Below are positions 6,978 to 16,254 of a stretch of 64,000 nucleotides of DNA, piece after piece. This DNA is from an uncultured Oscillospiraceae bacterium (GTDB lineage Bacteria > Bacillota > Clostridia > Oscillospirales > Oscillospiraceae), in contig CAKTQV010000004.1 of NCBI GenBank assembly GCA_934597255.1, positions 1 through 64,000 on the forward strand, given 5' to 3'. The number at the start of each line of letters is the position of its first letter. Within the stretch, counting starts at the first letter, position 1. Under the pieces are notes generated by a model that saw only the letters and a list, made by a program, of their open reading frames with translations, searched no databases and was not told the origin of the DNA. A program made the translations under genes and the position numbers.

Positions 6978-9074
6978 TCAGTCCAGTCCGAACAGCAGCG
7001 CATCGTACGCCGGGAAGGGCCAGCAGTCGTCCGCCGTCAGGCTCTCGGCCTCGTCGCAGACGACGCGCAGCTCCGCCATCTTCGGAAGGATGTCGTCGCG
7101 GATGGCGGCGGCCTGCTCGTCCGGGGCGGCAATGGAGCGGCAGCGGATGAGCGCGGAGTCGAGGCGGTCGGCGGCCTCGTCGATCTCGTCGGTGAGCATG
7201 GAGAGCTTTTTGACGGTTTTGCGCTCGAAGCGGCCGGAGAGCTCCGGCACCAGCGCGCACTTGGCGGCGCAGCCGTCGGCCAGCGAGCGGGTGTAGCGCT
7301 CCACGGCGGGCAGGATCTGGCCGCGCGCCATGTCGACCATGGTCAGCGCCTCGATGTTGACGGTCTTGCAGTAGTTTTCCGTGCAGATCTCGTAGCGCGA
7401 GCGGATCTCGGCCTCGGAATAGATCTTGTGGCGCGTGAGCATATCGATGTTCTTTTTCTCCAGCAGCATGGGCAGCGCGTCCGGCGTTGTGCGCAGATTG
7501 AGAAGGCCGCGCTTTTCCGTGGCCTCGCGGATCCAGGCGTCGTCGTAGCCGTTGCCGTTGAACACGATGCGCTTGTGCGCCTGGATGACCTCGCGGATCA
7601 TGTCGTGCAGCTCGTCTTCAAAGCTGGCGGCGGACTCGAGCCGGTCGGCGTACAGCCGCAGCGACTCGGCCACGGCGGCGTTGAGCATGGTGTTGCAGTC
7701 GGCGATGGAGGCCGAGGAGCCGGGCATACGGAACTCGAACTTGTTGCCGGTGAAGGCGAAGGGGGAGGTGCGGTTGCGGTCCGTGGTGTCGCGCGGGAAT
7801 TTCGGCAGAACGTGAACGCCGAGCTTCATGACGGTCTTTTCCGCCGCGTTGTAGGCCTCGTCGCGGTCGATGGCGTCGAGCACGGCGCCGAGCTCCTCGC
7901 CGACGAAGACGGACACGACGGCGGGAGGCGCCTCGTTCGCGCCGAGACGGTGGTCGTTTCCGGCCGTCGCCACGGACAGGCGCAGCAGATCCTGATAGTC
8001 GTCCACGGCCTGCAGCACGGCGCACAGGAACACGAGAAACTGCGCGTTTTCGATGGGCGTGTCGCCGGGCGAGAGAAGATTGACGCCGGTGTCGGTGGCG
8101 ATGGACCAGTTGTTGTGCTTGCCGGAGCCGTTGACGCCGGCGAAGGGCTTTTCGTGCAGCAGGCAGGCGAGGCCGTGCTTCGTGGCCACACGCTGCATGA
8201 CCTCCATGGTGAGCTGGTTGTGGTCGGTGGCGATGTTGGTGGTGGCGTAGATGGGGGCCAGCTCGTGCTGCGCGGGGGCGACCTCGTTATGCTCTGTTTT
8301 GGCCAGCACGCCGAGCTTCCACAGCTCCCGGTTCAGATCGGCCATGTACGCGGCCACGCGGGATTTGATGGCGCCGAAGTAATGGTCGTCGAGCTCCTGC
8401 CCCTTGGGCGGACGGGCGCCGAACAGCGTGCGGCCCGTGAACACGAGATCCTTGCGCTTGTCGAACAGCGCCTTGTCCACGAGGAAGTATTCCTGCTCCG
8501 CGCCGGCGCAGGTGCGCACGCACTTGACGGTGTCGTTTCCGAACAGGCGCAGGATACGCAGGGCCTGCTTGTTGAGCGCCTGCATGGAGCGCAGCAGCGG
8601 CGTTTTCTTGTCCAGCGCTTCGCCGCCGTAGGAGCAGAAGGCCGTGGGGATGCACAGGGTCTTGTCCTTGATGAAGGCATAGCTGGTGGGGTCCCAGGCG
8701 GTGTAGCCGCGCGCTTCAAACGTGGCCCGTAGGCCGCCGGAGGGGAACGACGAGGCGTCCGGCTCGCCGCGGATGAGCTCCTTGCCGGAAAAGTCCATGA
8801 TGACGCGGCCGTCCGGCGCGGGCGTAATGAAGCTGTCGTGCTTTTCGGCCGTGATGCCGGTCATGGGCTGAAACCAGTGGGTGAAGTGGGTGGCTCCGTG
8901 GGCGACGGCCCAGTCCTTCATGGCGGAGGCGACGGCGTTGGCCACCTCGGTGTCCAGGCGCGCGCCCTCGTCGATGGTCTTTTTCAGCGACTGGTAAACG
9001 GAGGCCGACAAGGTGGCCTTCATGACGCGGTCGTCGAAAACAAGGCTTCCGAAATAATCTGTTACGCTTTCCAT
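6978..9074 (-). CDS. glnN: Glutamine synthetase type III
   Basis: A 698-residue GSIII making glutamine from glutamate, ammonia and ATP in the cytoplasm. The length and the sequence are typical: HFTHWFQPMTG at about 82-92, SFPSGGLRATFEARGYTAWDP, CAGAEQEYFLVD (the Glu metal ligands), TEHNEVAPAQHELAP, GSGKHNNWS and the C-terminal AETLTADDCWPFPAYDALL-like segment. GSIII enzymes are hexamers or double hexamers found in anaerobes. ATG 9074 has a GGAAAGGAG site. The gene has its own promoter and a leader terminator (9146-9227) whose core resembles that of glnA, so both synthetases may answer to the ANTAR protein at 10630. A second, type I enzyme is encoded divergently. Confidence 0.95.
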   Translation of the reverse strand: MESVTDYFGSLVFDDRVMKATLSASVYQSLKKTIDEGARLDTEVANAVASAMKDWAVAHGATHFTHWFQPMTGITAEKHDSFITPAPDGRVIMDFSGKELIRGEPDASSFPSGGLRATFEARGYTAWDPTSYAFIKDKTLCIPTAFCSYGGEALDKKTPLLRSMQALNKQALRILRLFGNDTVKCVRTCAGAEQEYFLVDKALFDKRKDLVFTGRTLFGARPPKGQELDDHYFGAIKSRVAAYMADLNRELWKLGVLAKTEHNEVAPAQHELAPIYATTNIATDHNQLTMEVMQRVATKHGLACLLHEKPFAGVNGSGKHNNWSIATDTGVNLLSPGDTPIENAQFLVFLCAVLQAVDDYQDLLRLSVATAGNDHRLGANEAPPAVVSVFVGEELGAVLDAIDRDEAYNAAEKTVMKLGVHVLPKFPRDTTDRNRTSPFAFTGNKFEFRMPGSSASIADCNTMLNAAVAESLRLYADRLESAASFEDELHDMIREVIQAHKRIVFNGNGYDDAWIREATEKRGLLNLRTTPDALPMLLEKKNIDMLTRHKIYSEAEIRSRYEICTENYCKTVNIEALTMVDMARGQILPAVERYTRSLADGCAAKCALVPELSGRFERKTVKKLSMLTDEIDEAADRLDSALIRCRSIAAPDEQAAAIRDDILPKMAELRVVCDEAESLTADDCWPFPAYDALLFGLD

Positions 9075-9145
9075 GTGAGATCGCTCCTTTCCAAAACCGA
9101 ACGGGCCGCCGCGGGATGAACGGAGGGCGGACCCGGAAATATGCG

Positions 9146-9227
9146 AAAAAGGCGTCAGGGAGCCGTTCGCTCCAAGACGCCTTTGCCTTTACCCGGGCAT
9201 TCTACGCGCCGCCGGGGCGCTTGTCAA
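9146..9227 (-). promoter_or_regulatory. glnN promoter and leader attenuator
   Basis: Minus strand: TTGACA (9227-9222), 17-base spacer, TAGAAT (9204-9199). Thirteen bases further the transcript reads GCAAAGGCGTC and folds: GGCGTC (9181-9176) pairs with GACGCC (9156-9151), with an inner GGAGC/GCTCC stem (9173-9169 with 9163-9159), followed by five T (9150-9146). This terminator lies about 70 bases before the start codon, so transcription must pass it to reach glnN. Confidence 0.75.
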
Positions 9228-9255
9228 GCTTTTTTTTGCTTTTTCGGGAAAGGAA

Positions 9256-9362
9256 TTGACAAAAAGGGCGCACAGTGCTAAAATTCACCCCTGTGAGCAA
9301 GGGCGTTCACTTGTGCGAGAGGGCAGCGGCCCGGGCATGGGTGGACGCCTCTCGCTGTTTTT
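9256..9362 (+). promoter_or_regulatory. glnA operon promoter with terminator/antiterminator leader
   Basis: TTGACA (9256-9261), 17-base spacer, TAAAAT (9279-9284); GCACAGTGC (9270-9278) fills the spacer end. The leader begins GCAAGGGCGTT at 9297, close to the glnN leader core. The terminator is GCGAGAGG (9315-9322) with CCTCTCGC (9348-9355), then five T (9358-9362). A competing stem, GGCGTTCAC (9302-9310) with GTGGACGCC (9341-9349), shares two bases with it and cannot coexist topologically, so the RNA has two exclusive folds. Confidence 0.7.
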
Positions 9363-9416
9363 GAAGATCCATGCGCCCGGCGGCGCGCGGACGAAGCATT
9401 CCGGGGAGGACGGGCA

Positions 9417-10625
9417 ATGAATTATTCCAAGGAAGAGGTCATGCAGTTTGCGGCGGAGGAGGATGTGAAATTCATCCGGCTCGCGTTCTGCGACGTGTAC
9501 GGCCGGCAGAAGAATATCTCCATTTTGTCCGAGGAGCTGCCGCGCGCGTTCGATTACGGCATCGCCATCGACGCTTCGGCCATCGCCGGCTTCGGCGGGG
9601 AGGTCCATTCCGATCTGCTGCTGCATCCCGACCCGGCGACGCTGTCGATCCTTCCGTGGCGACCGGAGCACGGCCGCGTGGTACGGATGTTCTGCGCCAT
9701 CACCCGGCCGGACGGCATGCCCATCGAGGCCGACGCGCGCTCGCTGCTGAAGACGGCGGTGCAGGATGCCGAGCGGCAGGGGCTGCGCTTTGCCTTCGGC
9801 GCGGAGATGGAGTTTTATCTGTTCCGGCAGGGGGAAAACGGCGAGGCCACGACCATCCCGTATGACAACGCCGGCTATATGGACATCGCCCCCGAGGACA
9901 AGGGGGAGAACATCCGGCGGGAGATCTGTCTGACGCTCGAGCAGATGGGCATCTGCCCGGAAAGCTCTCACCACGAGGAGGGGCCGGGCCAGAATGAGAT
10001 CGACTTCCGCTATTCCGATCCGCTCACGGCGGCCGACAACGCCGTGACCTTCCGTGCCGTCGTGAACACGATCGCCGCACGCAGCGGCCTGTGCGCCGAT
10101 TTTTCCCCCAAGCCGCTGGCCGCGCAGGCCGGCAACGGGATGCACATCAATATCTCCGCCAAAAGCGCCTCCGGCCGCGACGTTATGCCGCAGATCATCG
10201 CGGGCGTGCTGGCGCATATCCGCGAGATGACGCTGTTTTTCAACACCGTCGAGGGCTCCTACCGGCGCTTCGGCTCGAAAAAGGCGCCGCGCTACGTTTC
10301 CTGGTCGAGCGAAAACCGCTCGCAGCTCATCCGCATCCCGGCGGCGCAGGGCGAATACCGGCGCGCCGAGCTTCGCTCGCCCGACCCGCTGTGCAATCCG
10401 TATCTCGCCTTTACGCTTCTGATCCGGGCGGGACTGGACGGCGTGGAGCGCGCCATGGCGCTGCCCCCGGCGGCGGATATGAATCTGTATACGGCCGACG
10501 AGTCGGTGCGCGGCGGCTTTGAGTCCCTGCCGGGGACGCTGGAGGAGGCCCGCGCGGCGGCCGCCGGAAGTGAATTCATCGCGCGCTGTCTGCCCCGGCC
10601 GGTGCTGGACAGCTATCTGGAGTGA
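9417..10625 (+). CDS. glnA: Glutamine synthetase type I, short form
   Basis: A 402-residue glutamine synthetase of the GSI fold, shorter than the usual 440-470. Recognisable are the N-terminal beta-Grasp part (FIRLAFCDVYGRQKNI), EMEFYLF (metal-binding Glu), NEIDFRYSDPL, the AGNGMHINIS loop that binds glutamate/ATP, and RIPAAQGEYRRAELRSPDP near the C-terminus. No adenylylation motif can be recognised. It heads the operon glnA-ANTAR-pyrG-glmS; the next gene starts four bases after its stop. Its leader carries a terminator and a rival stem (9256-9362). It presumably supplies glutamine to the two amidotransferases downstream. As a GSI-like variant, it could have altered activity. Confidence 0.88.
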   Translation: MNYSKEEVMQFAAEEDVKFIRLAFCDVYGRQKNISILSEELPRAFDYGIAIDASAIAGFGGEVHSDLLLHPDPATLSILPWRPEHGRVVRMFCAITRPDGMPIEADARSLLKTAVQDAERQGLRFAFGAEMEFYLFRQGENGEATTIPYDNAGYMDIAPEDKGENIRREICLTLEQMGICPESSHHEEGPGQNEIDFRYSDPLTAADNAVTFRAVVNTIAARSGLCADFSPKPLAAQAGNGMHINISAKSASGRDVMPQIIAGVLAHIREMTLFFNTVEGSYRRFGSKKAPRYVSWSSENRSQLIRIPAAQGEYRRAELRSPDPLCNPYLAFTLLIRAGLDGVERAMALPPAADMNLYTADESVRGGFESLPGTLEEARAAAAGSEFIARCLPRPVLDSYLE

Positions 10626-10629
10626 CGGT

Positions 10630-11214
10630 ATGGAGCTGCAGGAGCGGCGCTACAGCGTGCTGCTGGTATCGGCGTCGGAAAAATCGGCGCGCTCGATCCG
10701 GACGCTGCTGCCCGAAAACCGCTACGGGCCGGTCGTATGCGCGGCCGACGCCGCCGGCGCACGCCGCCGGCTGACGGAACGGAGCTTTGATCTCGTGATT
10801 GTCAACAGCCCGCTGCCGGACGATTTCGGCGTGCTGCTGGCGCAGGACATATGCGAGCGCAGCGCCATGGGCGTTTTGCTGCTGGTGCGGGCCGAGCATT
10901 ACCCGGACGTGCAGGCGCGGCTTTCGCCGTGCGGCGTGTTCGTGCTGTCAAAGCCGTGCACGGGGCAGATCATCGCGCAGTCGCTGACGCTGGTATGCGC
11001 CACGCGGGAGAGACTGCGGCGTCTGGAGAAGAAGACCGCGTCGCTGGAAGAAAAAATGGAGGACATCCGCATCATAAACCGCGCCAAATGGCAGCTCATC
11101 GAGCAGCTGAAGATGACCGAAGCGCAGGCGCACCGGTTCATCGAAAAGCAGGCCATGGACCGCTGCGTGAGCAAGCGGGCGGTCGCGGAGGATATTCTGT
11201 CCGCCTATAAATAA
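10630..11214 (+). CDS. ANTAR-domain antiterminator with degenerate receiver
   Basis: A 194-residue protein: receiver-like domain at about 1-118, coiled coil about 122-140, C-terminal ANTAR RNA-binding domain about 135-192 (AKWQLIEQLKMTEAQAHRFI is diagnostic). The receiver lacks the phosphorylation site: the usual Asp is Asn59 in LVIVNSPLPDDFG, and the N-terminal acidic pair is replaced by VSASEKS. Lys108 is kept. It therefore is probably not switched by phosphorylation but by a ligand or partner. ANTAR proteins bind hairpins in nascent RNA and prevent termination. Its place directly after glnA, and the terminators in both glutamine synthetase leaders, make those its likely targets; related ANTAR genes follow glnA in other clostridia. 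Confidence 0.85.
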   Translation: MELQERRYSVLLVSASEKSARSIRTLLPENRYGPVVCAADAAGARRRLTERSFDLVIVNSPLPDDFGVLLAQDICERSAMGVLLLVRAEHYPDVQARLSPCGVFVLSKPCTGQIIAQSLTLVCATRERLRRLEKKTASLEEKMEDIRIINRAKWQLIEQLKMTEAQAHRFIEKQAMDRCVSKRAVAEDILSAYK

Positions 11215-11226
11215 GAGGGAGAAGCC

Positions 11227-12839
<1,613 letters not shown>

Positions 12840-12840
<1 letters not shown>

Positions 12841-14666
12841 TGTGCGGCATCGTTGGTTTTACCGGGTCGCAGGCGGCGGCGCCTGTGCTGCTGGAGGGAT
12901 TGAAGAAGCTGGAATACCGCGGCTATGACTCTGCGGGCATTGCCGTGCAGCACGACGGCTGCATCCAGACGGCCAAGGCCTCGGGCCATCTCGACAAGCT
13001 GTGCGCGCTGATCCACGACGGCGCGGATGTGCCCGGCTGCTGCGGCGTCGGCCATACCCGCTGGGCCACCCACGGCGCGCCCACCGTCTCCAACGCGCAT
13101 CCGCACCTCTCCAACGACGGGCTGTTCGCCGTCGTTCACAACGGCATCATCGAAAACTACGCGCAGCTGAAGCAGGAGCTGAGCGACAAGGGCTTCCAGT
13201 TCAACAGCGAAACGGACACCGAGGTGGTCGTTCATCTGCTGGATATGTACTATACGGGCGATCTGAAGGCGGCCGTGATGAAAACGGCGGCGCGGCTGGA
13301 GGGCTCGTATGCGCTGGGGGTCGTGTGCGCGGAGCATCCGGGCCAGCTGGCGGCCATCCGCTGCGCAAGCCCGCTGATCCTGGGCGTCGGCGTGGGGGAA
13401 AATTTCTTCGCCTCCGACGTCACGGCGCTCATCGGCCACACGCGCAATGTCATCTATCTGGAGGACGGGGAGTTCGCGCTTTTGTCGCCGGAGAAGATAC
13501 GCGTGTTTGACTGTGCCGGGGAGGAGATACAGAAATCCGTCACCCGCGTGGCATGGTCGATGGAGGCGGCGGAAAAGGGCGGCTATGAGCATTTCATGCT
13601 CAAGGAGATCATGGAGCAGCCGCGCGCGCTCAAGGCGACGATCGACCCGCGCGTGAAGGACGGACATATCGAGCTTGACGGCGTGCAGTTCGACGGCGAG
13701 TGGCTCGCCGGGCTGCGCAGCGTGGTCATCACGGCCTGCGGCTCGGCCTACCACGCCGGCTGCGTCGGCCGCTACGTCATGGAGGAGCTGTGCCGTCTGC
13801 CCGTGCAGGTGGAGGTGGCCAGCGAGCTGCGCTACCGCAACCCCATCATCGACGAGCACACGCTCGTCGTCGTGATCTCCCAGTCCGGCGAAACGGCGGA
13901 CACCATCGCCGCCATGAAGGAATGCAAGGCGCGCGGCGCGCGCACGCTGGCCATCGTCAACGTCGTGTCCAGCACCGTGGCAAAGCTGGCCGACGATGTG
14001 CTTTACACCTGGGCCGGGCCGGAGATCGCCGTGGCGACGACCAAGGGCTACACGACGCAGGTCGCCGTGCTCACGATGCTCGCGGTGTACATGGCGGAAA
14101 AGCTCGGCCGCATCTCCGCCGAGCGGGGCGCCGAGCTCGTGCGCGGCATCTGCGCGCTGCCGGAGCGCTGCCAGAGGGCTGTTGATCTCAACGGCCATCT
14201 GCCGTACCTGGCCCAGCGGTACCACGACAAAAGCTCGCTTTTCTACATCGGGCGCAATCTGGATTACGCCGTGTGCCTGGAGGCGTCGCTCAAGCTCAAG
14301 GAGATCAGCTATATCCACTCCGAGGCCTACGCCGCCGGGGAGCTGAAGCACGGCACCATCGCCCTGATCGACGAGGGGCGGCTCGTTGTGGCGCTGGCGT
14401 GCTATCAGGCGCTGTTTGACAAGCTTATGGGCAACATCAAGGAGGTCAAGGCGCGCGGCGCGCGGGTGCTGGCCGCGGTGCAGGAGGGCGACCGGCGTAT
14501 CTTTGCCGAGGCGGACGACGTGGTATTCGTGCCGCAGACCGATCCGCTGCTGCTGGCCATCCCGGAGATTATCCCCATGCAGCTTTTCGCGTATTACGTT
14601 GCGAGGGAGAACGGCTGCGACATCGACAAGCCCAAGAATTTGGCCAAATCGGTGACGGTCGAATAA
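12840..14666 (+). CDS. glmS: Glutamine-fructose-6-phosphate aminotransferase
   Basis: A 608-residue enzyme making glucosamine-6-phosphate from fructose-6-phosphate and glutamine, the first step toward peptidoglycan amino sugars. Cys2 (MCGIVGF) is the nucleophile of the glutaminase domain, followed by GHTRWATHG. Two SIS sugar-isomerase domains contain ITACGSAYHAG and VISQSGETADT; the C-terminus DKPKNLAKSVTVE is canonical. It is last in the glnA operon and overlaps pyrG by one base. Because of that overlap no glmS ribozyme can precede it, so regulation must be through the operon leader. A terminator follows at 14687-14711. Confidence 0.97.
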
Positions 14667-14686
14667 GCGTATAGAGATAAGAGAAG

Positions 14687-14711
14687 GCGCGGAGGCAAAA
14701 AGCCTCCGCGC
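14687..14711. terminator. Bidirectional terminator glmS / bioY
   Basis: GCGCGGAGGC (14687-14696) pairs with GCCTCCGCGC (14702-14711) around an AAAAA loop, followed by TTTGT. It separates convergent glmS and bioY. Confidence 0.75.
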
Positions 14712-14715
14712 TTTG

Positions 14716-15258
14716 TCATGCTTCGATGAATTTTTGCAGCCTGGTCCGCAGTCCCGGCGCCAGAAACGCGCACAGCGCGATCTTCGCCGCGTCGCCCGGC
14801 AGGTATACGAGCATCCCGCCGCGCACCAGCGCCCACAGGGACAGCCCCTTGTGCTGGTAGCCGTTCAGTATCAGCGCCATGTACGGCAGCCCCACGGCGT
14901 ACAGGATGCCAAGCCCTGCCAGACAGGCCAGCACGAGGGGCAGCCGTCCCGTCCGCCCGCGCGACAGCCGCCCGATCAGCCAGGCCGACGGGATCAGTCC
15001 CAGCAGAAAGCCGAACGACGGGTGCAGCACATAGCCCAGACCGCCGCCGACCGTGAACACCGGCAGGCCGATCAGACCCAGAAGCACATAGCCCGCCTGC
15101 GACAGAGCGCCGCCGCGCGGCCCGAGCAGCAGCCCGGCCATCGCCGTGAAGAAAAACTGCAGCGTGATGGCGCTGAGCGCAAAGGGGATGCGCAGAAAGG
15201 CGCCGACGGCCGTGAGCGCGGCGAACAGCGCGCACAGGCACAGGCTCCGCGCGCGCAT
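14716..15258 (-). CDS. bioY: Biotin transporter S component
   Basis: A 180-residue BioY protein, the membrane biotin-binding subunit of an ECF-type importer. It has six predicted helices, with LFAALTAVGAFLRIP at the N-terminus, QFFFTAMAGLLLGPRGG and the loop GGGLGYVLHPSFGFLLG, all family-typical. ATG 15258 overlaps the stop of the pyrophosphatase gene (ATGA), so the two are coupled. No ECF ATPase genes lie nearby; it must work alone or use a shared energising module encoded elsewhere. No biotin-repressor site was seen. Confidence 0.9.
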   Translation of the reverse strand: MRARSLCLCALFAALTAVGAFLRIPFALSAITLQFFFTAMAGLLLGPRGGALSQAGYVLLGLIGLPVFTVGGGLGYVLHPSFGFLLGLIPSAWLIGRLSRGRTGRLPLVLACLAGLGILYAVGLPYMALILNGYQHKGLSLWALVRGGMLVYLPGDAAKIALCAFLAPGLRTRLQKFIEA

Positions 15259-15797
15259 CAGGCGTGAAGAGCGCCGAAGCACTCGTCGTAATGCGCGAGC
15301 GCCCTGGCGATGACCGAAACGGCGTCGGCGTGGCCGCTGACGTCGCCGGCCACGGCCTCCTTGCCCTCCAGCGCCTTGTAGACGGAGAAGAAGTGGGCCA
15401 TTTCGTCGAAAATGTGCGCGGGCAGATCCATGATGTCGCGGCAGCTATTGTAGCCGGGGTCGGAAAAGGGAATGGCGATGATCTTCTCGTCGTTTTTCCC
15501 GCAGTCGGTCATGGAGATGCAGCCGATGGGATAGCAGCGGACGAGCGTCAGCGGGTCGAGCGCCTCCGAGCACAGCACCAGAACGTCCAGCGGGTCGCCG
15601 TCGTCGCCGTAGCTGCGGGGGATGAAGCCGTAGTTGGCGGGATAGTGGGTGGAGGTGTAAAGAATGCGGTCGAGGATAATGAAGCCCGTCTCCTTGTCCA
15701 GCTCGTATTTTTTCTTGCTGCCCTTGGGGATCTCGATGACCGCCAGAAAATCCTCCGGCGTGATGCGCGCGGGGTCGATGTCGTGCCAGATGTTCAT
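15258..15797 (-). CDS. ppa: Inorganic pyrophosphatase (family I)
   Basis: A 179-residue soluble family I pyrophosphatase hydrolysing pyrophosphate to two phosphates and so driving biosynthetic reactions. Conserved elements are IEIPKGSKKKYELDKETG, YPANYGFIP and the metal-binding DGDPLDVLVL (the signature D-x-D-P-x-D), plus DDGDP-adjacent YGDD. It starts at ATG 15797 after an AAAGAGA site. It is the first gene of a two-gene unit with bioY; the pairing is not obviously functional. Promoter at 15852-15880. Confidence 0.95.
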   Translation of the reverse strand: MNIWHDIDPARITPEDFLAVIEIPKGSKKKYELDKETGFIILDRILYTSTHYPANYGFIPRSYGDDGDPLDVLVLCSEALDPLTLVRCYPIGCISMTDCGKNDEKIIAIPFSDPGYNSCRDIMDLPAHIFDEMAHFFSVYKALEGKEAVAGDVSGHADAVSVIARALAHYDECFGALHA

Positions 15798-15851
15798 AAA
15801 CGTCTCTCTTTGCCTGTATTCCGCCGCGCCGGGGCGCGGGCCGGGAGAGCC

Positions 15852-15880
15852 AGTATAGCATAGCCGCGCGGGCGTTTCAA
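15852..15880 (-). promoter_or_regulatory. ppa-bioY promoter
   Basis: Minus strand TTGAAA (15880-15875), 17-base spacer, TATACT (15857-15852), about 55 bases before the ppa start codon. Confidence 0.6.
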
Positions 15881-15982
15881 TGCCCGCGCCTGTTTGTTTT
15901 CTGACAGGACAAAGTCGGCGCCGGCGGTGGACGGCGCGCCCGTATCCGGGGCCGGTTTCCGCGATACTATGCAGCCGGGTAA

Positions 15983-16212
15983 TTGTTTCCGCCGCGCTTT
16001 TTCGCTATGCTGAAGAATAATCGCTCAAAATTCCGTCAGAGGAGGTAAGCAAGCCTGTTCTGACGGCACGGGGTCCGTCTGCCGTGCTGTGAGGGCGGCT
16101 GCTCCATGGTTTCGACTGCGGGCGGAGCGAAAAGCGCCTGCCGCGCTCCGGCGGTCTCCGGAAGCTCTCTTGCATTTTTACGGCGTCCACTATATAGTGA
16201 AAGCCGTAAAAA
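15983..16212 (+). promoter_or_regulatory. Promoter and long structured leader
   Basis: A promoter-like TTGTTT (15983-15988), 17-base spacer, TATGCT (16006-16011) begins a leader of about 240 bases without a gene. It holds three hairpins: CCGTCAGA/TCTGACGG (16033-16040 with 16059-16066), GCACGG/CCGTGC (16066-16071 with 16082-16087) and TTTTTACGGC/GCCGTAAAAA (16175-16184 with 16203-16212), the last enclosing the palindrome CACTATATAGTG (16188-16199). The third ends about 40 bases before the lipoprotein start. It may be a cis-regulatory RNA; I do not recognise a known riboswitch. Confidence 0.45.
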
Positions 16213-16254
16213 TACCGCCCCGGCGGCGGAAAGAGTGAAACGGAGGAATTATCC

